From Gambelia wislizenii (taxonomy: Eukaryota > Chordata > Lepidosauria > Squamata > Crotaphytidae): a stretch of DNA of 64,000 nt. Both the position numbers and the translations under genes were made by a program. Each line of letters opens with the position of its first letter. The first letter of the stretch is position 1. A model generated the notes under the pieces. That model worked only from the letters and a program-made list of their open reading frames with translations. It was not told the DNA's origin and did no database searches. Where the stretch lies: NCBI GenBank assembly GCA_030847615.1, contig JAUMIR010000004.1, positions 230,496,501-230,560,500 of the forward strand, read 5' to 3'. This document shows, in pieces, positions 43,880 through 55,684 of the stretch.

Positions 43880-44117
43880 CAGTTGTCTCTTCATATTCGC
43901 TGGGGTTTGGTTTCAGGACGCCCCCCCCCCCCCTGGAAACAAAAATCTGTGAATACTCAAGTCCCATTATATGCAATGGCATAGCAAAATGGTGTCCCTT
44001 ATATAAGATGGCAAAATCAAGGTTTGCTTTTTGGATTATTATTTTTTAAAGAATATTTTCAAGCTGTGAATACTTAAATCCGTGGATACCAAATCTATGG
44101 ATACGGAGGGACAACTG
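43880..44117 (-). mobile_element. Tigger-like MITE, family 1, complete
   Basis: Inverse of 16206-16418 with TA at both sides (43878-43879 and 44118-44119). Both termini read CAGTTGTC.CTC. from outside in. A C14 run lies at 43921-43934. Confidence 0.75.
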
Positions 44118-44177
44118 TATATAGCTGATCTAGGATCTCAGCCATACTTTTACTCAGCCATACTCACCCATAAAATT

Positions 44178-44310
44178 AATGCTGTTTTAATATGATAGCC
44201 TGTGTTTTAACTTTTTATCATCAGGGTTTCAGCTTTATCATGTTTTAACTTGAGTCCCATGTTGTAAAAAAAAGGCAGGATTTAAATTAAAGAAAGAAAG
44301 AAAACTAATA
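44178..44310 (+). repeat. L2-like 3' end fragment
   Basis: T-rich 3' UTR followed by a weak 'ggcaggatttaaattaaaga' ending. Confidence 0.4.
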
Positions 44311-44324
44311 AAATCCTAATTAAA

Positions 44325-44400
44325 ATCAATTGGCCATGCTAGCTGGGGATTATTGGTGCTGTAGTCCAACATATATGGAGGGTACCATGTGGAGGAAGGC
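44325..44400. repeat. Eroded fold-back MITE (hAT-like)
   Basis: 'ggccatgctagctggggatt' and 'tgctgtagtccaacatatat' match the family at 945 and 10505. Confidence 0.5.
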
Positions 44401-45486
44401 CTGGTTGTTCCTGTGGTTGGTTCTTAGCAATCATCTTTCTTTTACATTTACATTCAACATGAGGAATAGAACTTATTAATTTTATAGAGACAACTGGGAG
44501 TTAATGCAGATTGGCCAAACCGCACCCTAGACATTAAGCTCTTAAGATCCCTGGGGCAATTAATGATCAATGGGGGGGGGGTACACTCAAGTTAATCTTT
44601 TAAAATGCACATTATTGATCAAGTTGGAGAATGCCATTATTCCATGTTAACATTTCCAGTCATTAATAGTCAATCAATGAAGAGGCAAATTGAACATAAA
44701 ACATGTAGAAAAGTGAATAAGATATTACTATGGCATTCAGCTGAAAACAGCAGAAACAGCTTATTGGCTCCTAGGAGGCAAAAAATAAGCATTAATCCCT
44801 TTCTGGGCAATGAAGTTATAATTTTGCCTGGAATGAGAACAATTTATTAAAAAGGGTAATAAATAGTTAAGATACCCCAATGTGCTTTAATCAAAAAGAA
44901 GTGTATCAAATAGGCAATGTGTATTGTCCTGCTGCTTATAGAATAGATTAACATAACTCAGGTTGTACACCGCTGACCATGAAATAATAGTATCTTCTTT
45001 GCTGTCTTGTATGCTAGATCTATTTTCCCTTCCTGGTGATAATACAGGGTTAATTGGGTTTAAACCTTTAAATCTGTTTCATTTCTATTTATAGACAGCA
45101 TGCAGTAGGTCAAATGTTCAGATACATAATGTTTAACACAAGCTTTATATAAGCCATTGGGTAGCTGTAAAATGCAAATCCTTCCAGTCAGCTATTATTT
45201 AAATTACTTTTTATTTAGGCTAAGCAGGTATGGCCTTTGAGATGAGAGTCATGTGTAGTCCCTTGTTTGGAATCCATATCATGTTTTTAATAAAATAATG
45301 TGCAATTAAGAAAATACAGGTCATAAATAAGTTTCATTATATCTAAATTCAGAGTACTTCTTGGGCTGCGTAATTTATATTAAATGGACAAATCCTCAAT
45401 CCCATTCTTATTTGGTTTGGACGGAGTTTGTTTTAATTTTCTGTGGGCTCCCCACTTTCAGTAGTAAAGGATATTGATTAACTAAA
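44401..45486. other. No recognised gene
   Basis: Unassigned A/T-rich DNA. Confidence 0.45.
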
Positions 45487-45709
45487 TACCCTAAAGGTAT
45501 TAGGCCATTTCTGGTCTCAGGGGCTAAGCAGTTTCAGCCCTGGTTAGTGCTTGGATGGGAGACTGCCAATAAATGCCAGGTGCTGCAGGCTATATTTCAG
45601 AGGAAGGAACTGGCAAAACCACTTCTAAGTATTCTTTGCCTAAGAAAACCCTACAAAATTCATGGAGATGCCATTAAGTCCTCTGGCAACTTGAAGGCGC
45701 ATAAACACA
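45487..45709 (+). mobile_element. 5S-rRNA-derived SINE
   Basis: 'ggggctaagcag' and 'cctggttagtgcttggatgg' followed by 'gagactgcc' and 'aggtgctgcaggct' are close to the internal control region and 3' end of 5S rRNA. The body is 'ggaactggcaaaaccacttc', and the tail is 'ggcaacttgaaggcgcataa'. Confidence 0.8.
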
Positions 45710-45863
45710 ATAGGACCAGCCCAAGAAAATTTGCTGCCTGAGGTGGAACAGCAAATGGCACCCTCCCCAAGTCATCGTACATAGCTCAACCAAGTTATTT
45801 TAGCAGATGAGACAGAAAATCTCACATGTACCCTCTCTATCTTTCTTGTGTTTTAAAAATGTG

Positions 45864-46091
45864 TGTATGTATGCGCCTTTAAGTTGCCTGTAGACTTACA
45901 GCAACCCCATGAATTTCGTAGGGTTTTCCTAAGCAAGAAATGACCAGAGGTGGTTTTGCCAGTTCTTTCCTTTGAAAAATAGCCGGTGGCACCTGGCACT
46001 CCTTGTTGGTATCCCATCTAAGTACTAACCAGGGCTAACCCAGCTTAGCTTCCAAGATTAGACAGGATCTGGTGCCTTGAGGGTATTTAGG
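45864..46091 (-). mobile_element. 5S-rRNA-derived SINE, opposite orientation
   Basis: Tail at left ('atgcgcctttaagttgcctg'), then 'ggttttgccagttctttcct', and 5S-like head at right ('ctaagtactaaccagggcta', 'cttagcttccaagattagac'). It lies 155 bp from the previous copy, in inverted arrangement. Confidence 0.8.
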
Positions 46092-46134
46092 CACAAAAAT
46101 GAAACACAATAAACATTACAAGCAAACTTTTTCC

Positions 46135-46205
46135 ATCCTTTTTTGATGCCCAGAATCTGGAAGTTGTAGTCCAAAGTAGTAATTTTTCCAAGCACTGCTA
46201 AGGAC
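46135..46205. repeat. Short repeat relic
   Basis: 'ctggaagttgtagtccaaag' followed by 'aatttttccaagcactgct' is a recurring vertebrate MITE phrase; too short to classify. Confidence 0.35.
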
Positions 46206-49200
46206 TAAGTTAGTGGTATTCCATTTCTACAGATTGGTTCACCAGCCAGCACTACAGCTGAACTGAGAACAAGCACCTTCATTGTCTTGGGATGGAAGCT
46301 CTACCAGGTGAGTTAACATTAAGAGGAAATTCTCTCCTGGAAGCTGTGTTTGCTGGTGTAAACCTTTTGCTGGAAACCAGTTGAGTCTCTGCTGCCAACA
46401 TCTGTGTCAGCCAACTCTGTTCGGGTGATCCAATTACACACGTGTTTCTTATACAGTATCGTACATGACCCTGTCGGTGTGTTTGCCTGTTATTCTGATG
46501 TGTTTAATGCTGAAAAAATGGCTAAGAATAAAAACTGACACAGAAATCTGAGTTCTACTGGCAGCACATACTACTTAATCATTTGGAACATAAAATAGTA
46601 ATCTAAGAAATGTGGAGTATTGTTCACTACGGTGCTTATATGTACAACTTGTATTAAATAGACAGGAATGACACACCAACTGTGGCAAATGATCTTATTA
46701 GGTTCATACATTTGTTGAGGGTAATTGTTATGCACCCATACCTTTGTTGTGCTTTAATTTCATACCCCATATATGTGCCAGAGTATTCATAACAAAATAA
46801 TATTGATGCAGAATTTTTCAAAATTTAAGTTGCGCAAATTCTAAAATATTGGATAAGGAAGAGTAGCAGCAGTTGGGTAAAAAAACAAAGTGAAACCCAA
46901 TATCAATTGTTCAGATTTTGTGTTATAGGAAGGCTGGGTTTATGATATACTGAGTATTGACTAATACGCTGAGCCAAAGTGAGCTCTCTACTGTAATTGT
47001 TTAAAGGGCATGTTCCACCATGTCAGGCATGTGTGTTATTGAATTTTTCAGCAGAGTGCTTACCGTAGCATGCTTCATGCCAGTGGTACTGAGTTCAAGC
47101 AGTTTTACAACACTTGGGCTCACTTAATATAGACAGTGATTTCAGGCAGCAATTGTTGCTTCATTGTCTCAAGGTCAGTGAGTCCATTAGGTTCAGAAGA
47201 CAACCTGGGGTGAAAATTATTTTGTTATTTGATTGAATCACTCTTAGGTTCTGCCCTGAGCATCCCAAAGTTTTGTAAGAAATAAATAGTTCCTACTTAA
47301 ACACAGAAATGTCTTACATTGATTTTTTAAAAAATGTTTGTTTTTGCTGTTGTCACAGCAGAAGAGTGTGTTCCAATGCAACAATTCTCCCCAGGTGATG
47401 AATAACACTTTTGCTCCATTGTAATAACACAACAGAACACTGCCTAATACATTAAAGTAGTATTCATCTTTGGGTCTTCAGCGGGGATGGGCAAGCTGTA
47501 GTCCTGCGATTGTACCCCAGAGCTGTTTTCGTGGTCCTTGACTGCTGTAGACTCCTTGGTGGGTCCCTTTTCTGCTTAAAAGAACGGAAAACGGCTTCTC
47601 CTGATATCCTCCATGAAGGGCAATTCACCGCTTAAATAGGCTGCACTCCCTTTCATTATTTGACATCAAAAATATCTCTCTTTCAATACCAAAGGTGGAC
47701 TTTGGGCTACTGCTGGTTTCATTTCTTCTTTTTGTGGAAGGCCATGATGTCTCTGGAGGCAAACCCTCCAATACTTCACAAATGAAAACTGGGACTTGTG
47801 TGGCCAGGCAATATCAGAGTGTGGGCAAGATGGCAAATGTTATTAATGAGGAAGAACAGGGAAGGTGGGAGAATTTGCTTTTGCCTGAGCCTACTGAGAA
47901 GGGCATGGTTCCACCCTCTCCTCTCCTTTCCTGCCATTGTTAATTGAGTGCAAACTACTTTTGCAGTTTGAAGTCAGTTTGCAACAACTGAAGTAAGGGG
48001 GAAGTGGAGAGAGAAACCAGAACATTTTAAAAGGAGCTGAAAAGGTGGTATAATAGAGGATTAATCAGGACTGTCCCTGCCAAATTGGGACAGTTGGAAG
48101 GTTTGCAGAGAATCTTGGGGTAGAAAATTGGCTGCAGGATCTTCAGCAGCTGCTCGTCTCTGGCCTATGAGGAAATGTTGAACTATTGTATCATAACCAT
48201 AATGAGAAACAGGTTATTGTGTGTATTCAGGAAGATTTCATAAAAAAGAGTGGGATGGAGGAAGAAAGCCATGAGTTGCTTGTGACCTCTTGGGCAATGG
48301 TCTCAGGACAGGAGTCCTGTGTATAGAAGCCTTCAAGGATATAGGGCCCAGACTTTCTGATCTCACTTCATATAAGGATACAGCCATCTGGAATAACATT
48401 CTGGATTGCAGCAATATATTTAAGAAGCTTCCCAGAGAGGTACATTTTTCAAAACATGCCGAGACATAAATCAACTTGGACATGCTTCTAGGAAAAGGGG
48501 ATCTTGTCTAAGAAAATTTTAACTTGTCAAGAATGAATTTTCTCTGTCAGATGCATTATACTGAACTGATGAATGTGAAATGGAAATACCTTATGGTGTG
48601 AGGAACGTATGCACATTGCAAATGCATTAAAAATAGGTCTTATGATGTATATGTATTAATTTATGTTACAATGCTAAAAATAGATTTAATGCTAAATCTT
48701 AGAATATAGACTAATAAAAATCAGGAAATTATAAAACAAGCCTTTCTTAAATCAACTTAATTAATTCTCATGGGTACTGAAGCACCCACAAGGAATAATT
48801 TTGTCTCAAAAAAGCTGTTATCCCTGAGGCTGTGGTTGATTTCCTGTCAAAAAGAAAAAAAAACTGTGGGAATAGTCAGTTTTCTGAAAGATGGATTGTA
48901 ACACACCATTTCCTTGCTTATAATATACATTGTGTATACATTTTAATGAGATGTCCCATTGAAATATTATTGACTAATTTTAGCTTCTGGGCAGGCTTCC
49001 ATTTTTTTGACCCCAGTAAAAATTCATTTATTACAAAATGGTTTCCATGTAGGTAGTCTCCCACAAATATTTAGTTTCATTTACAATTTTAGTTTAGATA
49101 TTAAGGATGGAATTTGATGGGTAAGAGTGGTGAAACCATTGTATGAGGGTAGGAAAATGTACATTTTCTGTTGCTTGTAATGATCATTCTTCTGGTCCAT

Positions 49201-49254
49201 GCCTTTATGGGCCACCAAGTACTGCAGATTTCTCCCATACATCCAAGAGTCCTG
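46206..49254. other. No recognised gene
   Basis: About 3 kb of unassigned DNA with small, motif-free frames (up to 82 codons). Confidence 0.45.
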
Positions 49255-49517
49255 GATGTATGTGGGCCATGTCAAAATCTTCATCAATCCTAACTCTGGA
49301 CAGACAGAATTCTATGAAATTTTAATCTCAAAACATGATGATTGGTTAGAAGATAAAGTTGTCATGTCTGTAGATTTAAATGTTATGTTCAGTCAAGATT
49401 TAGATATTCCAGCAATACATAATACTATGTTCCTGAAAATATTTCAAATCTATTTACAGAGGGCAGGATCCAATGGTGAGCAGTTGCTAGTGAAACAAAA
49501 GAATCCAGTGGAACTAA

Positions 49518-49955
49518 GGAGATTATCAGACGTGTCAAAAATGTACCAGAGAATGTCCCAATGTTACAAATGTTTTATGTTATAATTAGTTTATGTTGTT
49601 GTTTTTTTATCATATTGTTGATATGATATGGAATTCAATGCAACTACAAAACTTGAATAAAATAGTAATTATAAAAAAAAAATACCAGAGCAGCATGCCA
49701 GGACGATGTTACTTTCCTGTGAAAGGGGACCCTGTTTCAGACGTCCTTGTCACGTTCTGCTCCTGTGCTGCAGCTGTTAGTAAGGAGTCATTTTTCATTG
49801 ATGGGGAGCTCCTGTCAATGAAAAGTGATGCCTTACTAATGGCTGCAGCATAGGAGCAATGAGGACATTGTCATCTGAAACCAGGTCCTGTTTGCTGGAC
49901 AATAATATCATCCTGGCATTCTGATCTGTTACTTTTTTGACATGTCTGATAATCT
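49518..49955. mobile_element. TTA-family fold-back MITE inside the L1
   Basis: Left end GGAGATTATCAGACGTGTC and right end TTGACATGTCTGATAATCT. Almost the whole element folds on itself. For example, 'tgctgcagctgttagtaagg' around 49770 pairs with 'ccttactaatggctgcagca' around 49840, with the centre 'cattgatggggagctcctgt'. TAA precedes the left end; the right border is worn. It is interrupted at 49552-49682 by a retroposed tail. Confidence 0.7.
49552..49682 (+). mobile_element. L1-type 3' tail retroinsertion with poly(A)
   Basis: 131 bp ending in a 'gaataaaat' signal and A9-10, flanked by TACCAGAG at 49544-49551 and 49683-49690. It is a short 5'-truncated insertion, probably of L1 type because of the poly(A). 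The source family cannot be determined from so little sequence. Confidence 0.65.
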
Positions 49956-50412
49956 AAAACAGGGTGATTCCCCTCTCTCCACTACACTGCTGTGTATCCC
50001 CAAAAGTGCCCCTGAAGGGCTCAGAAACTCTCTGGAGTAGATTTTTTGAGGGGCCATAGAAGGCTTCAAGTGGAAGAGGAGAGGAAGAAATTTCCAAAAC
50101 TTCCAGCAGCAGAACATTGGCTTTAATCAAGACTCTGTCACTAGTGGATGCATGGAAACATCAGCATCCATGATAAAAAGATGATACATTCTGTTGTCTG
50201 AGACATAAATCTAGAATAAATTATATGATTTACACTTGGCAAATAATATAGTAAAATAATAATAAAATAAAATAAAAAATAAATAAACAGGGCCAAAAAT
50301 CTGTGTTGAGGAATGATTTCAGGTGGAAATTAAATGTGTTATTGCCAAAGAAAATGGAGCTTCAGTGGAGAGGATGAGACAATAATTTAAGGAATTCTTT
50401 TGTAAATAATTT

Positions 50413-50513
50413 ATTTGTGTATCCCTGCATGGCAGGGGGTTGGACTATAGGGTCCTTTTGGTCCCTTTCAACTCTGTGTTCTATGATATGATATGATGCT
50501 ATGATAAATGATC
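50413..50513 (+). mobile_element. CR1 3' terminal fragment
   Basis: 'cctgcatggcagggggttgg' and 'tcctttcaactctgtgttct'-like sequence ending in 'tatgatatgatatgatgcta', the CR1 3' end in plus orientation, inserted in the L1 relic. Confidence 0.7.
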
Positions 50514-51063
50514 TACTGGTAGCTGATCCTTTTAATATCTTGGATACAATTAAAGATTAAAGTACCCATTGCAGTAGAGATATACTGCAAGAAAGAAACG
50601 GACAAGAGTTGTGAAATGATGTTAAAATAAATAAGCCAACTTGAAAGACAGCATAACAGTACTATGGCAGAAAACATTAAATGTAAAGTTGAGGAAGATC
50701 AAGAGGGTAATTAAGATTAAAAGATTTGTACATAGTGACTAAAACCATCTTGTATTCAAGACAAAAGGTATTTGAGTTTGGCAAGTGAGTGGAGGAAAAG
50801 GTTTCTTTCTTTTGAAAGAAAGGAACAAAGCTGAAAAATGTATAATATAAAAATGGGCAGTATTAGAGTGTATACACAACAGGATATGAACAAGGAACTT
50901 AAGAAATTTTATGAGAACTTGTATAAATTCACCATTCTTACAGAAGACAATATAAATAGCCATTTAAACAGTGTGGACCTACCCAGGCTTATTGTGGATC
51001 ATAATTAAGAATTAGAATCAGATTTTTACAAATGGAATGAAAGCTGCAATTAGAAATATCTAG

Positions 51064-52140
51064 AAGAATCATAGAATCATAGAATTGTAGAGTTAGAAGA
51101 GACCACAAGGGCCATTGAGTCCAACCCCCTGCCACGCAGGAAATCATGATCAAAGCATCCCCGACAGATGGCCATCCAGCCTCTGTTTAAAGACCTCCAA
51201 GGAAGGAGACCCCACCACGCTCTGAGGGAGTGTTTTCCACTGTCGAACAGCTCTTACTCTCAGAAAGTTCCTCCTAACGTTGAGGTGGAATCTCTGTTCC
51301 TGGAGCTTGTATCCATTGCTCCGTGTTCCAGTCTCTGGAGCAGCAGAAAACAAGCTTGCTCCATCCTCAGTGTGACACCCCTTCAAATACTTAAACAGGG
51401 CTATCATACCGCCCCTTAACTGTCTTTTTTCCAGGCTAAACATACCCAGTTCCCTAAATCTTTCCTCATAAGGCATGGTTTCCAGACCTTTCACCATTTT
51501 AGTCGCCCTCCTCTGGACACACTCCAATATGTCAATATCCTTGTTGAATTGTGGTGCCCAGAACTGGACACAGTATTCTAGGTGAGGACTGACCAAGGCA
51601 GAATGGAGTGGCACTATTACTTCCCTTGATCTAGGCACTATACTTCTATTGATGCAGCCCAAAATTGCATTGGCCTTTTAGCTGCCACATCACACTGTTG
51701 ACTCATGTTCAACTTGTGGTCTACTAGGACTCCTAGATCTCTTACGCACGTAGTCTCATTCAGCCAGGTCTCCCCATCCTATATTTATGCATTTCGTTTT
51801 TCCGCCCTATTTGCAGTACCTTACATTTCTCCGTATTGAATTTCATTTTGTTAGCTTTGGTCCAGCTTTCTAGTTTCTATTCAGGTCATTTTGAATTTTG
51901 ATCCTGTCCTCCAGGGTATTAGCTACTCCTCCTAATTTGGTGTCATCTGCAAATTTGATAAGTATGCTCCTAATTCCTTCATCCAAGTCATTGATAAAGA
52001 TGTTGAATAGCACTGGGCCCAGGACAGAACCCTGTGGCACCCCACTGGTCACATCTTCCCAAGACAAAGAGGAGCCACTGCTGAGCACCCTTTGGGTTCA
52101 GCCGGTCAACCAATTATAAATCCATTTAACAGTTAACTTG
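51064..52140 (-). mobile_element. 5'-truncated CR1 (~1.08 kb)
   Basis: The CR1 3' terminus ('agaatcatagaatcatagaa') is at the left. The minus strand encodes [37 protein letters not shown] (frame 51870-52088) and MGCINRSIVPRSREVIVPLH, LEYCVQFWAPQFNKDID, LPQSVVGSPSLEVFKQRLDG (frame 51150-51662). A shift and a small deletion separate the two frames. TCTAG at 51059-51063 and 52141-52145 is a plausible target duplication. It is closely related to the CR1 at 22114. Confidence 0.85.
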
Positions 52141-52337
52141 TCTAGCATCAGCAAATCTTGATGCTATTACAGGAGAATTTTCAGTATTTCATTGAAGTAT
52201 TACTAGATTTTTAAATATATTTAATGATCTTCTGGAAAACAGAATGCCCAAGTTGTGGAGAGAAGTGCGTAGGACTGTGGCTCATAAAACATGAAAGAAT
52301 CCTGCAAAATTTTAGTCCCACAGCCTGATGTATCACT

Positions 52338-52420
52338 CATTTAATTTTTACCCTGCCTTTCCCCCACAATGGAACCCAAGGCAGCTTAAGAACCCAAACG
52401 AGTTGTACTTGTTCATAGGG
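52338..52420 (-). repeat. L2-group 3' end fragment, reverse, inside the L1
   Basis: 'accctgcctttcccccacaa' followed by 'aaggcagcttaagaacc' is the reversed terminus of an L2-like LINE. Confidence 0.45.
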
Positions 52421-52841
52421 AAAATAAAAATTTAGGAAACAGTATAATAGATGATCAAACAGATTTCATTAAAGATATACAAGAAACATAGGGCACAGAG
52501 AAAACAATATATTTGTTGTGGGGGGATCAGAAGAAAAGGCAACCTGCCCACAAAATAGGATGTGGGAAAAGCCTTTGATTCCATATAATGAAATTATATC
52601 TTATATACTTTTAAGACTTGGTTTTGATTTTGCTTCACACTTCTGTAATTTGGTGCAGCTCATTTACACAGTACCAATGACCACAATGTCATTGATTATT
52701 TAGATATGAAGAGGGATTAGACAGCCCTGTTTTTGTTTAATTTACACATAGAAACCTTGGGACAGGAGATTAGAGAAGATGAGAATATGAAGGAGATCAG
52801 TTTGGATCTCATGAATTTAAAGTCATGCTTTATGCTGATGA

Positions 52842-53044
52842 GTATGGAAAGGGATCTTGTGACTAACAGAGAAAAAAGTTTGTAGCATAAGCTTTTCTAG
52901 TCTTAAGTCTACTTCATTAGGTGCATCTGATGAAGCAGACTTAAGTCTATCAAAGTGTATGCCATCGACTTCTTTCTCTCAGTCTCAAAGTGCTACAAGG
53001 TCTCTTTGCATACTGATCCAGACTGAAATGGCTATGTGTTTGAA
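52842..53044 (+). mobile_element. PLE-type 3' fragment inserted at the L1 YADD codons
   Basis: 203 bp flanked by TTTATGCTGATGA (52829-52841) and TTTATGCAGATGA (53045-53057). The insert contains two inverted copies around 'agtcttaagtctacttcatt' and 'agcagacttaagtctatcaa' with CTGATGA at 52927-52933, and ends with 'aagtgctacaaggtctcttt' and 'gatccagactgaaatggcta'. I recall this ending from reptile PLE tails; the attribution is not checked. Confidence 0.55.
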
Positions 53045-53954
53045 TTTATGCAGATGATGCACTGTTTACATTACTGGATCGTGAAGTATTATTCTTACCA
53101 AAAAAATAAAAATAAAAAAAATTAGAGTCATTTTGTAAGGTCCCTGGGTATAAAAATTCAGTGAATACAGATATCTTGTCTACAAACATGGAGGATGAGT
53201 ATAAAAGGAGGATCAAGTTTATAACAGGATCAGGGGAGCACCTAATGTTGTGAACTACTACTATACATTGATATTTTGAAAGCATCCCATCTTGGGGTAC
53301 ACAATAAACTAGACATTCCTTTAGCAGGATAGATATGGTTCAGTCATCATGAAAAGAGATGCGCATTACAGAATTTTAGTAGGACAACAGTAGTGAAAGC
53401 TGAGGGAAGTATAGGTCCACATTTGCTCCAGGAACATCTTCTCTAGACCTTGCCATTAATAATGTAGAACCTCAGAGAGTTCATAAACTCTGTTTGGTAA
53501 GAAGCTAATTTGACAAGATTCAATGACTTCTATCAGTAATGCTAATTTCTTATTTTTATTTAAGTCAAGAGAAAGCTAATTTTCATCTTCTATTTCAGAT
53601 ATTTATAGGTTACAACCTGTGCCCAAGGCGGAATTAGAGGAGCAGATGCAGATAGAATTCATATACAGTGTGTACTATATTATAAACAGAGTTTACTGTA
53701 TTATACACGATATGAACAATTATTACACTCTGGAATACAAAATGGGTTACTTTCTCTGATCCATATGATATGATTGTACACAGGGAACAGAGGTTGTCAA
53801 ACAAAATTCGGAGGGATAATTTGGGATATCAGCCAGAGCTTTCTAAAGCCTGTCTATCAGGCAAGAGTATTTCAGCAGCAGGAAATATTTGTCAGCACTG
53901 TAGAAATAGAAAAGGAATATTTGCCCACATGTTGACATTAAACCTTTTGTTACT

Positions 53955-54610
53955 TCTATTTATTAAGATTATTTATTTATTAAATATCCTATATCAGGAG
54001 ATCACAGTGCAGCTTACAAATAGCATTAAAACATGTTAACAGTAGGAAGGTATAAACTAAAAACAAATTAAACAATATAATGAATTAAAACAGATTTAAA
54101 TTTAAAAAAAAGTTTTTAGAACTATAAATAACAGTGTTGGGTTGAAATAATAAGGGCCAAAGGGTTTAGCCAACACCCAAGTTTTAACTTGGTGCCCAAA
54201 TGACTAGAGTGTTGGTGCCAATCTGGCCTCCACAGGGAGAGCCTGCCAAAGTTGGGGTGCCATAGGTGAGAAGACCCAGTCCCATGTCCCAACACAGTGT
54301 ATTGACTTCACTGGTAGGACACAGAGAACACCCCCCCCCCAGCAGATCTTAATCCTCAGGCAGGCACATATGGGGACAGGCACTCCTTCAAGTATCCAGG
54401 TCTTAAGCCATTTAGGGCTTTAAATGTCATCACAAACACCTTGAATTCAGACCAAAACCATATTTGCAGCCAGTGCAGTTTTTTTAAGACTGGCATTACA
54501 TACTACCTATATGATATTTCCATCAGCAGTTGAGCTGCTGCATTTTGCACTAGTTGAAGCTTCTGCATTTTCTTCCAGGGCAGCCTCACATACAGCCCAT
54601 AGGATTACAC
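53955..54610 (-). repeat. Unclassified LINE-like repeat, reverse orientation
   Basis: Begins 'tttattaaatatcctatatc' (reversed LINE terminus) and continues with 'ttaaagcc'-type DNA and phrases such as 'ggtcttaagccatttagggc' and 'gttgagctgctgcattttgc', common in reptile genomes as interspersed repeats. Probably an L2/CR1-group LINE 3' part; family not determined. Confidence 0.4.
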
Positions 54611-54736
54611 CATCACAATTCACTTTTAGGGTTGTTGGGTAGGATGGAATTCTGACCAGCTAATAACCAAAATCCCCCCTGCTGCAAACTCAACCTTGTA
54701 TGCAGTACAGTCCCCCCCCCCCAACATGGCCATTTC

Positions 54737-55374
54737 TGTGTTGTTAGAGAGAGAGCATCAGGATCCAGGGCATGGGCAGCATGATCTTTTGAGCAGAGAT
54801 GCCAGGTCCAGATCCAGGTCAGAAGCACAGGAGACAGAATCCAAAGTCCAGTCAGGGTTAAATACAAGCCAGAGTTCCAAAAACAAGCCAAGATCAAAAC
54901 ACATACCAGAGTCCTGAGGGCTAGAAGCAAAGGCAAGTCCAGGAAGGGAGCACCAGGTCAGAAACACAGAGATCAGAGTCCAAGTAAACCAAAGTCAAAT
55001 ACAAGCTGAGGTCAGAACACATACCACAAATCCAGGGAGCCAGAGGCAAAGGCAGGTCCAAGAAGCAAGCTAGGGTCCAAACATGAAGAAGAAGCAGCAG
55101 CAGGTCAAGCCAAGGGTTCAAGATCTAAGGAACAGCTACAGACAGCAGAGGAGACCATATTGCTGTGACAAAAGCTGAGGGGAGAATGGCTCTCTTAAGT
55201 AGCTAGTCCCTGGCTGCTCCAGGTGTACTGCATCAGTGCAGCCAATTGTGCCTGATAAGTCAGCCCTGGTCCCTCCAAGACTTCCACAGCCAACGGCTAG
55301 TTCTGCAAGGAGAGGCAGAGCCAGGTTTAGCAGCCAGGGACCTAGTCCTATAAGGAGAGGCAGATCCTGACAGA
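54737..55374 (-). repeat. LTR-like segment with a 119-bp internal duplication
   Basis: On the minus strand it begins TGTCAGGATCTGCCTC and ends AACAACA, i.e. TG..CA, with 'ctacttaagagagcc' as a possible TATA-like region. The part 54830-55070 contains two units offset by 119 bp ('acataccaga' at 54901 and 'cataccacaa' at 55020; 'aggcaagtcc' and 'aggcaggtcc'). No coding region, primer site or target duplication was found, so the LTR call is tentative. Confidence 0.35.
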
Positions 55375-55412
55375 GGATAATGAGCAAAGGTATTATGTCC
55401 AACTATTTTGAA

Positions 55413-55680
55413 CAGGCTGCCCCTGTCTCTGCAGAACCAATATCTGTGGTTTCAGTTATGCACAGCTGAAAAAATAGGGACACATACCATAGAGTCATTC
55501 CGGAAAATGCCCAGACAGGTGTCCCCTCTAGGAATCACTAGGTCCTCCAACATAACTTTATAGTATGTTTGTACCTAAAGACCTTTATCTTAATAGGGTG
55601 TGCACATTCATCCATGGTTTCACTTATAAATGGTAAGTTCAAGAAAGAATCCCCCGTGGATATGGGGGGGGGGTGACCTG
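55413..55680 (+). mobile_element. Tigger-like MITE, family 2
   Basis: Matches 6757-7022: CAGGCTGCCCCTG start, 'ggaatcactaggtcctccaa' inside, and inverted GGTCACCCCCCCC end. Confidence 0.65.
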
Positions 55681-55684
55681 TAGT

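Larger units (their letters stand above)
49255..53945 (+). pseudogene. L1 ORF2 relic, interrupted by several transposons
   Basis: Recognisable blocks in order: endonuclease VKIFINPNSGQTEFYEILI and VMSVDLN (family GDFN) at 49267-49385; DAWKHQHP and a SRI-like block near 50,140-50,210; FRWKLN at ~50,320; MNKELKKFYENLYKF near 50,890; DAITGEFSVF near 52,160; QTDFIKDI near 52,460; FNLHIETLGQEIREDENM near 52,735; YADD region split at 52,830 and 53,047; ICQHCRNRKGIFAHML (the C-terminal Cys region) at ~53,890-53,940. Stops and shifts are frequent. Insertions into it are listed separately at 49518, 50413, 51064, 52338 and 52842. A true L1 5' end and ORF1 were not found. Confidence 0.75.

Noticed and set aside
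45487..45600. 5S rRNA gene
   Set aside because: The 5S-like part is diverged and fused to a SINE body and tail, with inverted relatives nearby; it is a SINE.
47695..47943. 82-codon frame with a hydrophobic start
   Set aside because: Looks like a possible signal peptide, but no family, splice context or conservation can be shown.
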